A stretch of DNA of 33,868 nucleotides from JAAZDN01 sp964440875. GTDB lineage: Bacteria; Bacillota_I; Bacilli_A; Erysipelotrichales; Erysipelotrichaceae. Each line of letters begins with the position of its first letter. Position 1 is the stretch's first letter. The stretch is taken from positions 1 to 33,868 of the forward strand of contig CAYTTS010000005.1 of the NCBI GenBank assembly GCA_964440875.1. The letters run 5' to 3'. Positions 24,208-31,425 of the stretch are shown in pieces. Below the pieces are notes generated by a model, which saw only the letters and a program-made list of their open reading frames with translations, had not been told where the DNA came from and did no database searches. The translations under genes and the position numbers were made by a program.

Positions 24208-25593
24208 CTAATTACGTCCAAAAACTGTCCCAGGATCAACTCTACATGGAGCATTAAATCCTTTTACAGAACATCTATTATTTAAACTTGAACCAACATT
24301 ATGCCATAAGTTTCCATTCCATGAATTAATATAATCATTAATAGAACGACTTCCTAAGTATATAACTTCTACGTGGACATGTGGCCCCGTTGAGTTTCCT
24401 GAAGTTCCTACTGCTCCAATCTGTTGGCCAGCACTTACAATTTGACCTGATTTGATCGGAGTACCTAATTGCATATGTGAATAACTAATACCATATAAGA
24501 TACCACCAACAGTTACTAATAAGTGAACTTGATTTCCACCCATTATTAATCCACCTGATCCGCCACCACATTGATTACCTAAATAACCATTTGTTGGACA
24601 GCCATCACGACTGGATAATACATAACCATTTGCAGCAGCCCTAATCGGCGTTCCTATACCTGAAGCATAATCATAACCTAAATGAACTGCACTCCATGGT
24701 GGTGGATAATTCCATACACGAGCTGAAACTCTACCACCTGATATTGGACGCGTAAAGCCTCCTGATGATGGTACTTCTTCAAGTGCCGACTTATTTTTCT
24801 CAAGTTGCTTACGAATTGCATTTGCATCTGCATTTGATTGAGCCATCTTTGAGTTCATATCATTCATTAAAGTTTGATAGTTCTTAACGGCAATATCTAC
24901 TTCAGACTTTAGTACTTCAACCTGTTTCTTGCTTACTTCTATAGTGTTAATATTAAGTTCAATTGTAGCTTGTTGAGTTAACATAACTTCTTGATCAACC
25001 TTTTGTTGTTCAATAAGTTTATTAATTTCTTCAATCTGAATTGATTCAAAATCTAAAATATCATTTACTATTGAAGCCGCTGCAATTAACGTTGAGAAGT
25101 CTTTTGATTTAAATAAGAAATCTATTTCATATCCAAAACGCATATCAGATTGTGTCTTACGCATTCTCTCAATAATAATACGATCCTTCTCAGCAATTTC
25201 TTCTTCACGGGCTAATATTTCAGCTTCAATAACTTTAATACTCGCCTCTAAACCTCTAATTTCACTTTCAAGTTTAGAAATTTCAGCAGTAAAACCATCT
25301 ATTTTAGCTTGATACTCATCAGCAAGTTCAATTTGCTTATTCATATCATTTTTATATTTTTCCATTTCACCTTTATACTTATTAGCTTCATCTTTTGAAT
25401 TGCTAATCTTTTGCTCTAAGTAAACATTAAACTTTTGACAAGTTAATTTGTTTTCCTTATCACGGGCAGCACTAGATGAACATAGTCGCTGATAGTAAGC
25501 TTCATTTGCTGAAAAGTCTTCTGCGTTGATACTAAGTAGTGATATTGATAAAGTTATTGTTAATATCGCTACTACAATTTTTTTCATTTTCAT
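24208..25593 (-). CDS. Secreted coiled-coil M23 (LytM) peptidase, EnvC/CwlO-like layout
   Basis: A signal peptide (about 1-24) precedes a long coiled coil (about 55-275), a short linker and a LytM/M23 metallopeptidase domain (about 283-430). Zinc ligands are complete: His304 and Asp308 in HLGYD, and His407 in HVHVEV, with His373 and His405 in catalytic positions. It is therefore predicted active, unlike E. coli EnvC. Coiled-coil hydrolases of this type are controlled by FtsEX. The start is ATG 25593, which overlaps the ftsX stop (TAATG) with AAGGTGG eight bases upstream; a GTG four codons earlier lies inside that site. Six cysteines (38, 52, 332, 342, 441, 450) remain in the mature protein, unusual for a secreted protein in this group. 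Confidence 0.92.
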   Translation of the reverse strand: MKMKKIVVAILTITLSISLLSINAEDFSANEAYYQRLCSSSAARDKENKLTCQKFNVYLEQKISNSKDEANKYKGEMEKYKNDMNKQIELADEYQAKIDGFTAEISKLESEIRGLEASIKVIEAEILAREEEIAEKDRIIIERMRKTQSDMRFGYEIDFLFKSKDFSTLIAAASIVNDILDFESIQIEEINKLIEQQKVDQEVMLTQQATIELNINTIEVSKKQVEVLKSEVDIAVKNYQTLMNDMNSKMAQSNADANAIRKQLEKNKSALEEVPSSGGFTRPISGGRVSARVWNYPPPWSAVHLGYDYASGIGTPIRAAANGYVLSSRDGCPTNGYLGNQCGGGSGGLIMGGNQVHLLVTVGGILYGISYSHMQLGTPIKSGQIVSAGQQIGAVGTSGNSTGPHVHVEVIYLGSRSINDYINSWNGNLWHNVGSSLNNRCSVKGFNAPCRVDPGTVFGRN

Positions 25594-26492
25594 TATCGTT
25601 TCCACCTTAAATATCTACTCACTGATACAAAACTACCTATTAAACCAACAATTACACCAATTGATAATAGTAAAGCTGATAGGACAAATACAAATGGATA
25701 TACTGGCTGTAGTGTAAACATCTTAGACATTAAGATTCCACCAGTTACATCATATAAATATTTATATCCAAAATACATTATTAATATTGGTATAACTGAA
25801 CCAAAAGCACCAATAATTATTCCACCAACTAAATATGGCGCTCTAATAAAATTATTGCTTGCCCCAACATTTCTCATTATTCCAATCTCATCTCGTTGAG
25901 CATAAATAGTTGACTTAATTGTATTTGAAATTAAGTACATCGCTAAGAATGATAGTACTATTACAATTATCCACCCTGTTTTTTGAACAGAGTTTAAGGC
26001 AACAACTAAACTCTCAACTCCCTCTCCACCTTGCTCAGCACTGTGGATTCCTTTTAAGTTTGCAACTTGATCATTAACCGCAGCTAAGTAATCAGCATTA
26101 TCTACTTCGATAATGAAGACGTCAAAGAGAGGATTATTCTCTCCTTCATGACGGCGATAATAATCTGCTTGTTGTGGGTATAGATTAATTTGCTTCTCTA
26201 ATTCTTCATGTTTACTAGAGTACTCGACCGACTTAACATACTCAATATTTTCAATCTTCTCTCTTAAAACTAAAATATCGTCACTATTCACTTCACGGTC
26301 AATCTTAACTAATATATTTAAATTACTTTTAATACTATCTGAGATTGAACTAATGTTAGCTGAAATTATAAAGAACACTCCAACAAGTATTAAAGTTATT
26401 GTAACTGCTGTAATACTTGATATTGTCATAGCTAGGTTTCTGAAAGTATTAGTAAACCCTTCCTTTATATGGCGAAAAAATCTATTTATCAT
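25593..26492 (-). CDS. ftsX: Cell-division ABC transporter permease FtsX
   Basis: FtsX is the membrane subunit that passes ATP-driven movement of FtsE to extracellular wall hydrolases. The 299-residue protein has the standard layout: one N-terminal membrane segment (about 20-45), an extracellular loop (about 46-165), then three membrane segments near 170-195, 220-245 and 265-292. The RNVGASNNFIRAPYLVGGIIIG stretch before the third segment is typical. The start overlaps the ftsE stop (ATGA) and the stop overlaps the peptidase start (TAATG), giving a tightly coupled ftsE-ftsX-hydrolase set. No mechanotransmission defect is visible. Confidence 0.96.
   Translation of the reverse strand: MINRFFRHIKEGFTNTFRNLAMTISSITAVTITLILVGVFFIISANISSISDSIKSNLNILVKIDREVNSDDILVLREKIENIEYVKSVEYSSKHEELEKQINLYPQQADYYRRHEGENNPLFDVFIIEVDNADYLAAVNDQVANLKGIHSAEQGGEGVESLVVALNSVQKTGWIIVIVLSFLAMYLISNTIKSTIYAQRDEIGIMRNVGASNNFIRAPYLVGGIIIGAFGSVIPILIMYFGYKYLYDVTGGILMSKMFTLQPVYPFVFVLSALLLSIGVIVGLIGSFVSVSRYLRWKR
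25602..25608 (-). promoter_or_regulatory. Ribosome site fixing the M23 peptidase start
   Basis: AAGGTGG on the minus strand, inside the last ftsX codons, lies eight bases before ATG 25593. It supports that start over the GTG at 25605, which is part of the site itself. Confidence 0.75.
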
Positions 26493-27193
26493 ATTTCAAA
26501 ACCATACCCTTCTCCCAAGTAACCGCCTTTTTCAAGATCAGCTGCAATATAGCCACTATTAAGAATAATAGTACGTTTTTTATAAGTATTAACAATATTA
26601 TTATCATGTGTAACCATAATAATTGTTGTTTCTTCCTCTTCATTGATTCTCTCAAGTAAGGCAATAATTTCTTTTGACATCGCAGGATCTAAGTTTCCTG
26701 TTGGCTCATCGGCAATCAAGAGTTTTGGCTTGTTTGCGATAGCTCTAGCGATTGCAGCTCTTTGTTGTTGACCACCAGACAACTCATTTGGAAATGAGTT
26801 AGCTTTATCAGCAATATCTGTTAATCGTAATACTTCTCTAACTCTTGCACGAGCTTCTTTTTTATTCATCCCAATAACCTCTAGGGCAAAATATACATTT
26901 TCAAAAATTGTTTTTGTTTGTAATAATCTAAAATCTTGGAAAACTACTCCGATATTTCTACGATATTTAGGAACATTTCGATGCTTTAGTTTACCAACAT
27001 CTATTCCGAAAACATTAGCAACACCAGCAGTTGGTATTTCTTCACTATTTATTATTTTTATTAAAGTTGATTTCCCAGAACCTGTCGTTCCGATTACATA
27101 AACGAACTCACCTTTACTTATTCTCATACTAATTCCGTTTAAGGCATGAACACCATTTGGATATTTTTTTGAAACATCAATAAGCTCAACCAT
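26489..27193 (-). CDS. ftsE: Cell-division ATP-binding protein FtsE
   Basis: FtsE is the cytosolic ATPase partner of FtsX. The 234-residue protein has Walker A GTTGSGKST (35-43), the Q-loop VFQDFRLL, the ABC signature LSGGQQQR (138-145), Walker B LLIADEPTGNLDP and the switch His in MVTHD. It is the first gene of the long minus-strand series and has its own extended -10 promoter. It ends in TGA, one of only two TGA stops in the window, followed at once by an in-frame TAA, and the stop overlaps the ftsX start. Confidence 0.97.
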   Translation of the reverse strand: MVELIDVSKKYPNGVHALNGISMRISKGEFVYVIGTTGSGKSTLIKIINSEEIPTAGVANVFGIDVGKLKHRNVPKYRRNIGVVFQDFRLLQTKTIFENVYFALEVIGMNKKEARARVREVLRLTDIADKANSFPNELSGGQQQRAAIARAIANKPKLLIADEPTGNLDPAMSKEIIALLERINEEEETTIIMVTHDNNIVNTYKKRTIILNSGYIAADLEKGGYLGEGYGFEI

Positions 27194-27215
27194 TTTCTCA
27201 CATCCTTATCTTTCA

Positions 27216-27224
27216 ATTATAACA
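27216..27224 (-). promoter_or_regulatory. Extended -10 promoter for the ftsE operon
   Basis: TGTTATAAT on the minus strand is an exact TGnTATAAT element about 22 bases before the ftsE ATG. The upstream sequence is A/T-rich with no convincing -35 hexamer. Confidence 0.6.
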
Positions 27225-27309
27225 TATCTATGTATTTTATTTTTTTAATATAATGAAAAATATTACACATTAACTAGCGCTCTTATCAATATTATTATCT
27301 ACTTTTAAA

Positions 27310-27318
27310 TGGTATACT
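27310..27318 (+). promoter_or_regulatory. Extended -10 promoter for the methyltransferase-pseudouridine synthase pair
   Basis: TGGTATACT (extended -10, hexamer five of six) lies 21 bases before the ATG at 27340. An AGGAG ribosome site follows at 27328-27332. No good -35 is seen. It diverges from the ftsE promoter across about 85 bases. Confidence 0.55.
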
Positions 27319-27339
27319 AGTCCTATTAGGAGTGATGTT

Positions 27340-28191
27340 ATGAAGATTGTAAAAAACACAAAAGAATCAAATTATAAATTAATAGACTTTGAAGAAGGTT
27401 TCAAATATGAAAGTATTAATGATATTTTAATTAAAAGGCCAGACAGTAATGCTTTTGGAAAACTAAAAGATGAAAATATAAAAAATGATTTGTTTGCTCA
27501 ATATAACGAAGAAGCGGGTAAAGGTCATTTTGATATTATTAAAGAAATACCAGAAGATTGGATTTATGAGTATAAAGATATAAAACTTAAATTAAAATTG
27601 GGAACATTTAAACATATTGGAGTTTTTCCTGAACAAAGTTATCATTGGGATTATATAAGTAAACAAGTAGCTAATAAAGAGAATATAAAAGTATTAAACC
27701 TTTTTGCATATACAGGATCCGCTTCAATTAACGCAGCTCAAAATGGTGCAAGTGAAGTTGTACATGTCGATGCATTAAAACAGTTAAATAATTGGGCTAA
27801 GGAAAATAGCGAACTTTCAAATACAAGTGATAAAAATATAAGATATATGAATGATGATGTAATAACTTTCTTAAAAAGAGAAATTAAAAGAGGTAACAAG
27901 TATCAAGTGATTATTATGGATCCACCTAGTTTTGGAAGAGGTCCAAAAAATCAAATTTGGAAGTTTGATAAGAACATTGATGAACTTTTAAGTTTATGTA
28001 GCGAGTTATTAGAAGATCCATTATGTGTAATAATTAGTACTTATACAAATAACTTTAAGAAAAATGAATTAAAGCATTTATTAGCTAAGTATTTCCAAGG
28101 TAATATTGATACTTATGACTTATTTTTAGAGAGTGAAAGTGAAAGATTACTTCCATGCGGTAGTGCTGGAGTAGTAAAGTTTAAGGAGTGA
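27340..28191 (+). CDS. Class I SAM-dependent methyltransferase, probable rRNA methyltransferase
   Basis: The 283-residue protein has a short N-terminal region, then a Rossmann methyltransferase core. It shows LNLFAYTGSAS (119-129, SAM-binding motif I), VHVDALKQLNNWAKEN (motif II acid), and the catalytic DPPSFGRG (194-201). The DPPSF motif and FAYTG are typical of the RlmI/RlmK-like group acting on large-subunit rRNA. There is no PUA domain at the N-terminus, unlike RlmI, so the exact target is uncertain. An RNA-modifying pseudouridine synthase follows in the same unit. It ends in TGA, inside the ribosome site of that gene. Confidence 0.85.
   Translation: MKIVKNTKESNYKLIDFEEGFKYESINDILIKRPDSNAFGKLKDENIKNDLFAQYNEEAGKGHFDIIKEIPEDWIYEYKDIKLKLKLGTFKHIGVFPEQSYHWDYISKQVANKENIKVLNLFAYTGSASINAAQNGASEVVHVDALKQLNNWAKENSELSNTSDKNIRYMNDDVITFLKREIKRGNKYQVIIMDPPSFGRGPKNQIWKFDKNIDELLSLCSELLEDPLCVIISTYTNNFKKNELKHLLAKYFQGNIDTYDLFLESESERLLPCGSAGVVKFKE
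28183..28188 (+). promoter_or_regulatory. Ribosome site pointing to an AUC start
   Basis: AAGGAG ends eight bases before ATC 28197-28199, at the 3' end of the methyltransferase gene. No ATG, GTG or TTG exists in the pseudouridine synthase frame between this site and codon 23. An in-frame TAA directly precedes the ATC. Confidence 0.7.
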
Positions 28192-28196
28192 TTTAA

Positions 28197-28886
28197 ATCT
28201 ATAAAAATATTGAAATAATTTATGAAGACAATCATTTATTAGTTGTCAACAAACCAATAAATATGTTAACCCAATCAGATAGCACAAATGATACTGATTT
28301 ACTTTCAGCAATGAAAGAATATATTAGAGTAACCTATAACAAACCAGGTAATGTATATCTTGGTATGGTACATAGATTAGATAGAGTAACGGGAGGAATT
28401 GTTGTTTTTGCTAAAACTTCAAAGTCGGCTTCAAGATTATCTAATCAAATAAGATTAAATACTTGGAAAAAGAAATACTTAGTAATAGTTGATAATAAAC
28501 CAAAAGAAAACCTTGCAACCCTGCAAGATTATCTAGCAAAAGATAGTAAAACTAATACTAGTCGTGTCGTTTCTAAAGATAGCAAGAATGCTAAAAAAGC
28601 TATTCTTCATTATAAAACAATTAAATCGATGTCAAATAAATCATTATTGGAGATTGACCTTGTAACTGGTAGATCACATCAAATACGTGTTCAACTTGCC
28701 TCAAGAAATATCCCAATCTTTGGTGATCATCGTTATAATAAAAATATTAAACATAATTCACAGATCAAACTATTTGCCAATCAACTTGAAATTGAGCACC
28801 CAACTTTAAAAGAAAAGATGTTATTTGAGATTGAGCCACCAAAGTTTGGTTTGTGGAATAAATTCTACTTAAAAAACGAACAGTAA
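28197..28886 (+). CDS. RluA-family pseudouridine synthase, apparent AUC start
   Basis: The enzyme converts specific uridines in rRNA or tRNA to pseudouridine. From ATC 28197 the protein has 229 residues. IEIIYEDNHLLVVNKP (5-20) is the usual N-terminal strand; VHRLDRVTGG (58-67) carries catalytic Asp62; GRSHQIRVQLA is the conserved RNA-binding motif. There is no S4 domain. Starting at the first ATG (28263) would delete the conserved LLVVNKP strand and leave no ribosome site. The upstream ATC has AAGGAG at ideal spacing, so I infer a rare AUC start; a point mutation or a sequencing error of ATG is the alternative. The stop lies in the loop of a terminator hairpin. Confidence 0.82.
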   Translation: MYKNIEIIYEDNHLLVVNKPINMLTQSDSTNDTDLLSAMKEYIRVTYNKPGNVYLGMVHRLDRVTGGIVVFAKTSKSASRLSNQIRLNTWKKKYLVIVDNKPKENLATLQDYLAKDSKTNTSRVVSKDSKNAKKAILHYKTIKSMSNKSLLEIDLVTGRSHQIRVQLASRNIPIFGDHRYNKNIKHNSQIKLFANQLEIEHPTLKEKMLFEIEPPKFGLWNKFYLKNEQ

Positions 28887-28902
28887 ATTTGTTCGTTTTT
28901 TT
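28871..28902. terminator. Bidirectional terminator between convergent genes
   Basis: AAAAAACGAACA (28871-28882) pairs with its complement at 28890-28901 over 12 bases, with a seven-base loop. T-runs follow on both strands (seven on plus, six on minus). The TAA stop of the pseudouridine synthase is in the loop, and the patatin-like gene stop is two bases beyond. Confidence 0.9.
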
Positions 28903-28903
28903 A

Positions 28904-29764
28904 CTACTTAGCTTCTATCTCTAAAAACTTGTATATTTCTTCACGTTTAGCTTCACAATCATTATAACCTAATTCAAATAGACCTAATAGTTGTGTCGTG
29001 TCGCCACCAAATCTTCCAATATCGAATGACTTTGATGGAAACAACTCTAATGCCTTACCTTCTTTTTCTAATTTGTTTACTAAGTTCTTTTGTTGGTAAT
29101 AAATTTCGCGACGATCTCTAACCATTTCTCTAAACTTTGGATACTTACCATAAAATAATTTCATAAATATTCTTGTAGCAAGTCCTGTTTTTGATCTCTC
29201 GTAAGTTTGTGGTTTTGTCGTTATTACTAAATGCTTATCCATTCCAAGCTCAATGCTGCGGTTAATTGGGATCATATGTTCAACACCTGCATCAATATAC
29301 TTAATATTATCAATAACGACTGGTTTACCTGCTAATGGAATTAATGATGCTGCTTTTAGCATTCGATAATTTTCATCCAAGTCACTAGTTCTTATCCAAC
29401 GTGTTTTACCTGCTTCTAAATCAAAGATTCCAATTTCACCTATATGCTTATTAGCGCGAAGTCTTTTAAAATCTATTGGAGCTATGTTAACAAGAGCCTC
29501 GTCAAATAAACGATTATATCCTACTAACTGACCCTCTTTTAATAAAGGTTCAATTCCAACACGTAACTCTTCGGCACCTGTAACGACAGCAATTTGTTTC
29601 AGGTAGTCTGGATCTCCCATCATAAAGTTAACTAAATGTTGTGCGCCCGATGATATCCCAGCTGCGTAATCAAAATTAATACCCTCATCTAAAAACCATG
29701 CTAGCGCACCCGCCGTATAAGCACCACGTAGGCCGCCACCTTCTAATACTAAACCAATCTTCAT
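28904..29764 (-). CDS. Patatin-like phospholipase
   Basis: This is a predicted cytosolic or membrane-associated lipid acyl hydrolase with a Ser-Asp dyad. The 286-residue protein starts with LVLEGGGLRGAYTAG, the oxyanion glycine loop. It continues with the nucleophile elbow GISSG (Ser38) and the dyad DAG (Asp158) in KYIDAGVEHMIP. Layout and length match the bacterial YjjU/RssA-like group. The physiological lipid is unknown. The gene starts 13 bases after the cls stop, with GAGGAAG between, so it is co-transcribed with cardiolipin synthase, which suggests a role in membrane phospholipid turnover. Confidence 0.9.
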   Translation of the reverse strand: MKIGLVLEGGGLRGAYTAGALAWFLDEGINFDYAAGISSGAQHLVNFMMGDPDYLKQIAVVTGAEELRVGIEPLLKEGQLVGYNRLFDEALVNIAPIDFKRLRANKHIGEIGIFDLEAGKTRWIRTSDLDENYRMLKAASLIPLAGKPVVIDNIKYIDAGVEHMIPINRSIELGMDKHLVITTKPQTYERSKTGLATRIFMKLFYGKYPKFREMVRDRREIYYQQKNLVNKLEKEGKALELFPSKSFDIGRFGGDTTQLLGLFELGYNDCEAKREEIYKFLEIEAK

Positions 29765-29777
29765 ATAATCTTCCTCA

Positions 29778-31295
29778 CTATAACAATGGACTAAACATAC
29801 CTATTACTTGTCTAAAGAATTTAATATATGCCGGTGTTTTTTTAACATCTTCTAAACATATTTCAATACTCTCTTCAAAGGTCTTATTAAAGTCTCTTTC
29901 TAAATCTTTAACTGCATCTGTCTTATACATCAATGCCCCACTCTCGAAATTTAAATAGTAGGACCTAAAATCTAAGTTAGCTGAACCAACTATTCCTATA
30001 TTTCCATCAGCTAATAAGTTTTTGGAATGGACAAATCCTGGTTTATATTCAAAGATTCTTATTCCACTACTCATTAACTCTTCATAGTTTGATTTTGTTA
30101 CCGCATGTACATACCATTTATCTGGGTGATGGGGAACAATTATTCTCACATCAACACCACTTTTACTATTTAGTATTAACATTCTCTTCATCTCATGACT
30201 TGGAACTAAGTAGGGTGTCATAATATATAAGTATTTTTTTGCATTAATAATAAAGTTTAAATGGATGTTTTCGCCAAGAGCTTCTGCATCACCTGGGCTG
30301 TCAGAATAAGGCTGTATGTATCCACTAGCTTCTACTTTGTAATTTGGATTATACTTCTCAAGATCTTCGACAGTCTTTGTTAAGTAATTCCAAAATTGTA
30401 AGAACATAACCGTTAAACTCCAAACCGCTGCCCCTTCAAGTCTAATCGCAGAATCTTTCCAATGACCAAATCTTTCTAAAGCATTAACATACTCATCACC
30501 TAAGTTAATACCACCTAAATAACCTACTTTTCCATCAATCGATAATATCTTTCGATGATCACGGTTATTCATTTGTACCAACATTAATGGTCTTAAGCGG
30601 TTAAAAACATGTACCTTAATTCCATAACTTTCTAAAGTCTTGTGATAGTCCTTAGGAAGATTACTAATAGTTCCGACATCATCATACATTACTCTAACAT
30701 CGACTCCCTCTTGAACCTTCTTAATTAAGATATCAAGCATGGAGTTCCACATAATTCCCTCTCTAATAATAAAATATTCAAGGAATATATATTTCTCAGC
30801 TTTATCCAATTCAACTAACATACTTGCTAATTTATCTTCACCAACTGAATAGTAGTCTACTAATGTATCATTATAAACTGGAAATGACCCATTTTCATAT
30901 ATATAATCAAACTGTTTAAACATTGATTTTGATTGTTTTGAAATATCATTTAATACTGCATCATCTTGAGGTAAAAGTCGTTCCACTTCTAAATTTGTTT
31001 GCTCATTCAAACTTCTTAACTCCTTAGGTATTTGCTTATTAGCAAATAGTAAGTATAAAAGAGCTCCAAATCCTGGTAGAAATAAGATAATTATTACCCA
31101 AGCAATAGAAAATGATTGATTCTTATCAGAGTTGACTAATTCAACAATTATATATAAACCAATTGCAGATAATAAAACATCGATAATCTGTGGAAGTCCA
31201 CCAAAGATTTCAATTACGATATATAATTGTAATAAAATCAATAGTGCAACTAGTACCAATCTACTAGATAAAAATCTAAATATTCTCTTTAACAT
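29778..31295 (-). CDS. cls: Cardiolipin synthase, PLD superfamily
   Basis: The enzyme condenses two phosphatidylglycerol molecules into cardiolipin at the membrane. The 505-residue protein has two N-terminal membrane segments (about 12-32 and 36-54) and a third hydrophobic stretch near 63-85. It then has two HKD motifs: His247-Lys249-Asp254 and His423-Lys425-Asp430. Both catalytic halves are intact. A GAGGT ribosome site precedes the ATG. It has its own extended -10 promoter and is followed by the patatin-like gene. Confidence 0.96.
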   Translation of the reverse strand: MLKRIFRFLSSRLVLVALLILLQLYIVIEIFGGLPQIIDVLLSAIGLYIIVELVNSDKNQSFSIAWVIIILFLPGFGALLYLLFANKQIPKELRSLNEQTNLEVERLLPQDDAVLNDISKQSKSMFKQFDYIYENGSFPVYNDTLVDYYSVGEDKLASMLVELDKAEKYIFLEYFIIREGIMWNSMLDILIKKVQEGVDVRVMYDDVGTISNLPKDYHKTLESYGIKVHVFNRLRPLMLVQMNNRDHRKILSIDGKVGYLGGINLGDEYVNALERFGHWKDSAIRLEGAAVWSLTVMFLQFWNYLTKTVEDLEKYNPNYKVEASGYIQPYSDSPGDAEALGENIHLNFIINAKKYLYIMTPYLVPSHEMKRMLILNSKSGVDVRIIVPHHPDKWYVHAVTKSNYEELMSSGIRIFEYKPGFVHSKNLLADGNIGIVGSANLDFRSYYLNFESGALMYKTDAVKDLERDFNKTFEESIEICLEDVKKTPAYIKFFRQVIGMFSPLL

Positions 31296-31317
31296 AGCTT
31301 ACCTCACTTCTTTTAAT

Positions 31318-31326
31318 ATTATAGCA
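31318..31326 (-). promoter_or_regulatory. Extended -10 promoter for cls and the patatin-like gene
   Basis: TGCTATAAT on the minus strand is an exact TGnTATAAT element about 22 bases before the cls ATG. No convincing -35 hexamer is present. Confidence 0.6.
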
Positions 31327-31373
31327 AATATTTACTCTATACTATACATTATAATAGATAAGAGCCTAAATAA

Positions 31374-31402
31374 TTGAACATAATGAATAATAAATATATA
31401 AT
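31374..31402 (+). promoter_or_regulatory. Promoter for the Gfo/Idh/MocA gene
   Basis: TTGAAC (31374-31379) and a perfect TATAAT (31397-31402) are 17 bases apart. The start codon is 24 bases after the -10. The site diverges from the cls promoter. Confidence 0.65.
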
Positions 31403-31425
31403 TAACTTAGAAAGTAGGTGTTAGT

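Noticed and set aside
26482..26492. Mycoplasma-type code (TGA as Trp)
   Set aside because: Trp is TGG at conserved positions throughout and all genes reach family length with TGA as stop.
28263..28886. Pseudouridine synthase starting at ATG 28263
   Set aside because: It would lose the conserved IIYEDNHLLVVNKP strand encoded in frame just upstream and has no ribosome site.
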